Source: an uncultured Lachnospiraceae bacterium (GTDB lineage Bacteria > Bacillota > Clostridia > Lachnospirales > Lachnospiraceae). From it: a stretch of DNA of 9,738 nucleotides. A program made the translations under genes and the position numbers. The first letter of the stretch is position 1, and every line of letters starts with the position of its first letter. Shown piece by piece: positions 6,308 to 9,738 of this stretch. Location of the stretch: NCBI GenBank assembly GCA_947174615.1, contig CAMWJQ010000123.1, forward strand, positions 1-9,738, given 5' to 3'. The notes beneath the pieces were generated by a model. That model had not been told where the DNA came from and did no database searches. It saw only the letters and a list, made by a program, of their open reading frames with translations.

Positions 6308-6755
6308 TTTTCCCTCCTTTCGCGTTTTTGAGACACTCCATAAACGACTTCTTGTACGCCCTGTTTAACACCAGCTCCTCTCCGTTCTCCATCATCAGAT
6401 GCATCCGCATATTAAGATCAGGTTTAATGCGGTCAATTCGGTGGAGATTCACCACCAATGACTTGCCAATCTGGACAAAACCGCATGCTCTGTATTTCTC
6501 CAAAAAGAGCCGCAGACTCAATTCAATCTGGAAAACCTCACTGTCCAGGTAGGCAAAACAATGCCGGTCTACAATTTCCAGATAATAGATCTCGCGCAGA
6601 AAAATGCGCTTCACTGTCTGATCTTTGCGCCCCACAATCACCTGGTCCGCCTCGAGATATTCCATCAGTCCCATAATCTCAGCGTCCTGTTCCCGATAGT
6701 AGACGTCCACCCTGTTTTCCAATAACAAAGAATCCTTATAATAATTGACTTTCAT
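6294..6755 (-). CDS. LytTR-domain transcriptional regulator
   Basis: The product has 153 residues: about 45 N-terminal residues of no known domain, then a LytTR DNA-binding domain (about 47-142). Typical LytTR features are IYYLEIVDR (56-64), FVQIGKSLVVNLHRIDRI (93-110) and LVLNRAYKKSF near the end. There is no receiver domain, so it is not a classical response regulator and needs control by another route, probably the membrane proteins encoded after it. The start at 6755 has GGGAGGG eight bases upstream and a promoter at 6780-6807. A longer frame from TTG at 6914 is open but would swallow that promoter and has no binding site. LytTR regulators of this size commonly control their own operon and sometimes bacteriocin or competence genes; neither is in view. 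Confidence 0.9.
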   Translation of the reverse strand: MKVNYYKDSLLLENRVDVYYREQDAEIMGLMEYLEADQVIVGRKDQTVKRIFLREIYYLEIVDRHCFAYLDSEVFQIELSLRLFLEKYRACGFVQIGKSLVVNLHRIDRIKPDLNMRMHLMMENGEELVLNRAYKKSFMECLKNAKGGKNEAY

Positions 6756-6779
6756 ACTCGGCGCCCTCCCTATAAAATT

Positions 6780-6807
6780 AGTATAGCAATCTCGTTCGTT
6801 TTTGCAA
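6780..6807 (-). promoter_or_regulatory. Promoter of the LytTR operon
   Basis: On the minus strand, TTGCAA (6802-6807) and TATACT (6780-6785) are 16 bases apart, with TG close before the -10. Transcription would begin near 6773, giving a short leader that contains the GGGAGGG ribosome binding site. Confidence 0.6.
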
Positions 6808-6810
6808 TAC

Positions 6811-6831
6811 AAGTGTGCGTATGCTGCACTT
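6811..6831. promoter_or_regulatory. Inverted repeat abutting the LytTR -35, candidate operator
   Basis: AAGTG (6811-6815) and CACTT (6827-6831) are reverse complements 11 bases apart, placed directly upstream of the -35 box of the LytTR promoter. The position suits autoregulation. LytTR proteins usually bind direct repeats of about nine bases, which I could not find here, so the binder may be different or the symmetry accidental. Confidence 0.25.
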
Positions 6832-6867
6832 TGGACTGTCTGACGTACACCCAAAACACAGACCTTT

Positions 6868-7020
6868 ATGTTATCCTTTCGCACAGGCGCTGCACCGACA
6901 CGCTCTAGCAGCAAGGCGGTGAAAGGAGGCGATGCGGCGGCATCGTTGACTCACACTAACGCGGCGATGGCGTGAACAGCGGGTGCTGATTACTTGAGAA
7001 TTAATGCAATGATGTACTAG
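6868..7020 (+). other. GC-rich patch with a broken open frame and hairpin
   Basis: This stretch lies between the divergent promoters and its first 120 bases are much richer in G and C than the flanks. A six-base stem with four-base loop (CGATGC-GGCG-GCATCG) lies at 6930-6945, and CGCTG/CACGC near 6888-6902 can pair at long range with GCGTG/CAGCG near 6970-6980. One plus-strand frame reads for 35 codons from 6868 (ending LTHTNAAMA), meets TGA at 6973-6975, then continues to GADYLRINAMMY and TAG at 7018-7020. No ribosome binding site precedes it. It could be a gene remnant, a structured RNA or a repetitive element. Confidence 0.3.
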
Positions 7021-7024
7021 TACA
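7013..7024. promoter_or_regulatory. Perfect 12-base palindrome, candidate operator
   Basis: TGTACTAGTACA is its own reverse complement and ends three bases before the -35 box of the promoter at 7028-7055. Perfect dyads of this size next to a promoter commonly bind dimeric regulators. Which protein binds is unknown. Confidence 0.45.
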
Positions 7025-7027
7025 ATG

Positions 7028-7055
7028 TTGATTTTCTCATAAAAATCACTATAAT
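7028..7055 (+). promoter_or_regulatory. Promoter of the second two-component operon
   Basis: TTGATT (7028-7033) and a perfect TATAAT (7050-7055) are 16 bases apart. Transcription would start near 7062, giving a leader of about 60 bases. The ribosome binding site GGAGG is at 7110-7114. Confidence 0.65.
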
Positions 7056-7067
7056 AAGGAATCATAT

Positions 7068-7086
7068 AAAGTTGATAAAAAGTTGA
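7068..7086 (+). repeat. Direct repeat AAAGTTGA with 11-base period
   Basis: AAAGTTGA occurs at 7068-7075 and exactly again at 7079-7086, one helix turn apart, just after the predicted transcription start. OmpR-family regulators bind paired direct repeats at this kind of spacing, so autoregulation by the next gene is plausible. A 12-base palindrome (ATATCATGATAT, 7097-7108) follows immediately before the ribosome binding site. Confidence 0.4.
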
Positions 7087-7121
7087 AATTTCACCCATAT
7101 CATGATATTGGAGGATAAATT

Positions 7122-7814
7122 ATGCGGGAAAAACTACTGATTGCCGACGACGAGCCGGATATCGTCACGATGCTGAGAAACTTTTTTGAAATAAACGGCT
7201 ATGATGTGCTGACTGCGTCAAACGGTCTTGAAGCTGTCGCGCAGGCGGAAAAACAGCCGGATTTGATTCTGCTCGACGTCAATATGCCCGACATTGACGG
7301 CATGGAGGTCTGTGCGCGTATACGGGATTTCGTCTGCTGCCCGATTCTGTTTCTGACTGCCAGAATTGACGACGCCGATAAAATCAACGGCTTTGGCGTC
7401 GGGGCTGACGACTACATTGTAAAGCCATTCTCCATGGACGAGCTCGGCGCGCGGGTCGCAGCGCATCTCAGACGCGAACGCCGCCAGCACCAGGCAGCCA
7501 AAGTCCGCTTTGACAACAATCTGGCGATTGACTACACGGAGCGTTGTCTCTATTATGACGGCAGTCCGGTTGCGCTTGTCAAAAAGGAGTTTGATATTAT
7601 TGAACTGTTGTCACAGCACAGGGGACAGGTCTTCAGCAAAGAGCGCATCTATGAATTGGTGTGGGACTACGACAGTGAGGGCGACGCGTCCGTAATCGCC
7701 GAGCACATCCGCCGCATCCGCATGAAATTCAAGGACGCAGGCATGAAGCCATATATCGAAACAGTCTGGGGGATAGGATACCGATGGGCAAAAAATCAAG
7801 ACGTCAATCCATAA
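7122..7814 (+). CDS. OmpR/PhoB-family response regulator
   Basis: This 230-residue regulator has a receiver domain (about 1-118) with Asp9/Asp10, phospho-acceptor Asp52 (LLDVNMPD), Thr79 and Lys101 (VKPF). A winged-helix DNA-binding domain (about 127-224) ends in YIETVWGIGYRW. An unusual Cys-Cys pair (72-73) precedes the receiver strand that carries Thr79. GGAGG lies seven bases before the ATG. The kinase gene begins 31 bases before its stop codon, so the pair is co-translated. It resembles regulators found beside lantibiotic-immunity and peptide-detoxification ABC transporters in gut Firmicutes, but no such transporter is in this window. It is clearly distinct from the regulator at 1767-2444. 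Confidence 0.94.
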   Translation: MREKLLIADDEPDIVTMLRNFFEINGYDVLTASNGLEAVAQAEKQPDLILLDVNMPDIDGMEVCARIRDFVCCPILFLTARIDDADKINGFGVGADDYIVKPFSMDELGARVAAHLRRERRQHQAAKVRFDNNLAIDYTERCLYYDGSPVALVKKEFDIIELLSQHRGQVFSKERIYELVWDYDSEGDASVIAEHIRRIRMKFKDAGMKPYIETVWGIGYRWAKNQDVNP

Positions 7815-8983
7815 AAAAAGACTTTGCCGTCTATATTATTTTATATATTCTCTTGTCACTGCTTTTGGGATTTCTATCGTCGCGCTTCTTCCAGCAAAAA
7901 CAGAATCAAATCCGCCAGAAATATCAGGCTGAATATGAGAAAACCATGCAGAACCTCGAGGGGCACAAGGGCACGCTGTACAGGGACGACATCCAGGTAG
8001 AAATTCGTTACACAGTGGATATTGTGACATTTTTCACGCCCTATGACTTGATAAAATATGATATTTTAGGCGTGTCAAGCGGCGCTGTCTATCCGGTCAG
8101 CTTTATTGTATGCCTCATCCTGACGAGCATTCTGTTTTATAAAAAAACATTGCAAAAACCGCTGGAGCTCCTTGGCAGCGCAGCAGACAAAATCGCAGGC
8201 AGCAACCTTGATTTTGAGATCCATTATGACAGGCAGGACGAACTGGGCCGGCTCTGTCTGTCCTTTGAAAAAATGCGGCGCGCGCTGCGCGACAACAATC
8301 TCGAACTATGGCGTCAGATTGAGGAGCGCAGACGGCTGAACGCTGCATTTGCACACGATTTGAGGACGCCGCTCACCGTGCTCAAAGGTCAGAGTGAAAT
8401 GCTGGTCAAATATACGCCCAATATGTCCGAAGAAAAAATCATCGAGACTGCAGAGATGATGCGGCGCCACATCGCAAGGCTTGAGAACTATGTCGATACC
8501 ATGAACACTTTGCAGCGCTTAGAGGACATTGAGCTTCATCGGCAGGCGGTAGATAAACCCCGTCTGTTCAGGCAGCTCAAAGAGACAGGGACCTGTATCT
8601 GCGCCGATAAGACCTTCATTTTTGAGGAAATGCCGCAGCAAAGTGAACCTGTGCTGATAACGATTGATACGGCTGTTATCATGCAGGTCTATGAAAATCT
8701 GCTGTCAAACGCCATTCGATATGCCAGGCGGCAAATTCTGGTATCCGCCTGTATCACTGACGGCTTCTTTCGCATCACGGTCTCTGACGATGGCGCGGGG
8801 TTTTCTGACAAAGACCTCCTGGAAGCCACAAAACCATTTTATAAGGCGTCGAAAGAAACAGATTCAGAACACTTTGGCATGGGATTAAATATCTGCAAAG
8901 TGCTCTGTGAGAAACATGGCGGTTTTCTAACACTGCAGAACAAAGACGGAGCTGTTGTCACTGCGGTGTTCCGCGCTGCGTAG
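7784..8983 (+). CDS. Sensor histidine kinase with HAMP domain
   Basis: The product has 399 residues and should sense a signal across the membrane and phosphorylate the regulator it overlaps. Membrane segments at about 14-33 and 102-119 enclose a small outer domain of about 68 residues. A HAMP linker (about 120-172) leads to the H box FAHDLRTPLTVL with His191. The ATP-binding domain has ENLLSNAIRYA (N box, 304-314), SDDGAGF (G1, 334-340) and GMGLNICK (G2, 365-372). All catalytic motifs look intact and the length is normal. The start at 7784 is supported by AGGA five bases upstream and by translational coupling. A hairpin terminator follows right after the stop, so the operon seems to hold only the two genes and no transporter or other target. 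Confidence 0.93.
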   Translation: MGKKSRRQSIKKDFAVYIILYILLSLLLGFLSSRFFQQKQNQIRQKYQAEYEKTMQNLEGHKGTLYRDDIQVEIRYTVDIVTFFTPYDLIKYDILGVSSGAVYPVSFIVCLILTSILFYKKTLQKPLELLGSAADKIAGSNLDFEIHYDRQDELGRLCLSFEKMRRALRDNNLELWRQIEERRRLNAAFAHDLRTPLTVLKGQSEMLVKYTPNMSEEKIIETAEMMRRHIARLENYVDTMNTLQRLEDIELHRQAVDKPRLFRQLKETGTCICADKTFIFEEMPQQSEPVLITIDTAVIMQVYENLLSNAIRYARRQILVSACITDGFFRITVSDDGAGFSDKDLLEATKPFYKASKETDSEHFGMGLNICKVLCEKHGGFLTLQNKDGAVVTAVFRAA

Positions 8984-8987
8984 AATG

Positions 8988-9020
8988 AGCGGGAACGCCA
9001 TTTTAGGGGTTTCCCGCTTT
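8988..9020 (+). terminator. Hairpin terminator after the second kinase
   Basis: AGCGGGAA (8988-8995) pairs exactly with TTCCCGCT (9011-9018) around a 15-base loop, four bases after the kinase stop. The T-run is short and broken (TTTGCTGTCTT), so termination strength is uncertain. It lies between convergent genes. Confidence 0.55.
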
Positions 9021-9044
9021 GCTGTCTTCATAACAAACTTATGT

Positions 9045-9662
9045 TCACTGTTTTGTTCTGACAACAAGGATGTCTTCCAATGGCTCACTGAATAATGCTT
9101 TGCCCCATGGTACGATCACATGATATTGACCATCATGGTTTTCAGAAAACATAAAGGAGCCGACATCCGTCTCCTCTTCTTCCCAATCTTCGGAGGGATA
9201 AACATGAATGATGTGTCTGTGCAGCTCCTGGGCTTCTATGTCAAACAAATTTAGTTCACCAAACTCATAGTAAACTTCACCGTTTTCGTCTGTTTTTGCA
9301 TTTTCCTTATACCATGCTCCGGTGCGAAAGGTTTGAACTATAATCTCCTCATCATTCACAAAGCTGTAACTGGCCTCCTCGCCATACAAATATCCAGAAT
9401 TATATAAAAATTTCAACCGACCATTTTCAATTTCAAACAGTGCGAACGCTTCTTCGCTCTCACCGGAAAAATAGGAAAAAATCAAATACCTCTCGGATGG
9501 AGAAATCCGCAGCGCTCCGCCGCCATAACCGCCGGGGGGGTAGGGAAGCGTCCATGTATCCTCTGTTTTATTGTTTGAAATCAAAGATAAAATAAGATCC
9601 TCCTCATCGTCTAAAACCACTGTTCTTCCATCTGCCAAATAGACAATATTAGTCTCTTGCAT
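9045..9662 (-). CDS. Acidic hypothetical protein, beta-propeller-like
   Basis: The product has 205 residues, is strongly acidic and has no signal peptide or membrane segment, so it should be cytoplasmic. The stretch LRISPSERYLIFSYFSG...AFALFEIENGRL (51-83) has the look of a WD40/PD40-like propeller blade, and FSENHDGQYHVIVPW (172-186) may be a second. I do not recognise a named family. The start has GGGGGA six bases upstream. It is more AT-rich than the kinase genes and lies directly after a truncated recombinase, which suggests acquired DNA. Small acidic cytoplasmic proteins of this kind are often immunity proteins or single-gene cargo, but nothing here proves that. No toxin gene is next to it. 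Confidence 0.7.
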   Translation of the reverse strand: MQETNIVYLADGRTVVLDDEEDLILSLISNNKTEDTWTLPYPPGGYGGGALRISPSERYLIFSYFSGESEEAFALFEIENGRLKFLYNSGYLYGEEASYSFVNDEEIIVQTFRTGAWYKENAKTDENGEVYYEFGELNLFDIEAQELHRHIIHVYPSEDWEEEETDVGSFMFSENHDGQYHVIVPWGKALFSEPLEDILVVRTKQ

Positions 9663-9686
9663 TTAAATCCCCCTTTCTTGCCGCAT

Positions 9687-9738
9687 CTGTTGGACTCGTT
9701 GTTCGTGCCGTCGTCCTTGGAAAGCCTGCAATATAAAG
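9687..9738 (-). pseudogene. Truncated large serine recombinase, N-terminal fragment
   Basis: Read from the right edge on the minus strand, the frame gives LYCRLSKDDGTNNESN. This matches the start of the catalytic domain of large serine recombinases of the TnpX/TndX type, where YxRxS holds the catalytic Arg and Ser. In the family the next residues are normally (S)I..Q, part of a long resolvase domain. Here similarity stops near 9687 and the frame runs through unrelated sequence, including the upstream region of the next gene, to a TAG at 9611-9613. The fragment is therefore a broken mobile-element integrase; its first codons lie outside the window. Such enzymes move conjugative or mobilisable elements, so this marks an old element boundary. 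Confidence 0.65.

Noticed and set aside
6780..6860. Paired 9-bp LytTR binding repeats upstream of the LytTR gene
   Set aside because: I looked for direct repeats resembling the AgrA/HdrR type and found only poor matches.
6756..6914. Longer LytTR protein starting at TTG 6914
   Set aside because: The extension covers the promoter at 6780-6807, lacks a ribosome site, and the ATG at 6755 has GGGAGGG at the right distance.
1..9738. CRISPR array, tRNA, rRNA, riboswitch or complete insertion sequence
   Set aside because: No regularly spaced repeats, cloverleaf, rRNA segments, known riboswitch cores or transposase frames were seen on either strand.

Overview
The window looks like an accessory segment of a gut Firmicute, most likely a Lachnospiraceae member (Blautia, Dorea or a relative). 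This is judged from the protein families, the strong AGGAGG-type ribosome binding sites, the TATAAT promoters and the mid-range GC content. No rRNA, tRNA, CRISPR array or complete insertion sequence is visible. Bases 1-61 are not biological: they are an Illumina P5/Nextera adapter with its i5 index, so position 1 is almost certainly a contig end.

Left block (62-3440, all minus strand): a three-segment membrane protein of a conserved but uncharacterised type, a short coding remnant, an OmpR-type response regulator, a one-membrane-segment histidine kinase coupled to it by an ATGA overlap, and a Uma2-family nuclease-fold protein ending in a terminator. The kinase reading frame runs through a good promoter for the Uma2 gene. 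Its last 20-25 residues may therefore come from Uma2 upstream DNA joined to the kinase by rearrangement.

Middle block: a 359-base non-coding stretch holds a cluster of hairpins, a promoter and a 28-base tandem duplication. It leads into a plus-strand gene for a cytoplasmic leucine-rich-repeat protein with about seven 22-residue repeats and an N-terminal region I do not recognise. Facing it is a tight minus-strand operon of three overlapping genes: a LytTR DNA-binding regulator, a four-segment membrane protein, and a multi-pass membrane protein resembling a degenerate CPBP/CAAX-protease fold. The layout matches the LytTR regulatory systems (HdrRM/BrsRM type), in which a membrane protein holds a LytTR factor in check, but has an extra membrane partner.

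Right block: a 366-base divergent intergenic region carries promoters for both sides, a perfect 12-base palindrome, phased direct repeats and an unexplained GC-rich patch. It leads into a second overlapping response regulator/histidine kinase pair (plus strand) closed by a hairpin terminator. A minus-strand gene for an acidic, beta-propeller-like protein follows. At the right edge is the start of a large serine recombinase (YCRLS active-site motif) that loses similarity after about 16 visible residues, a scar of a mobile element.

The window is rich in regulators (two two-component systems and one LytTR system), but none of the ABC transporters that usually accompany such systems is present. 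Together with the truncated recombinase, the Uma2 junction and the gene remnants, this points to a rearranged accessory region. The best candidates for new biology are the three-gene LytTR module and the leucine-rich-repeat gene with its structured leader.
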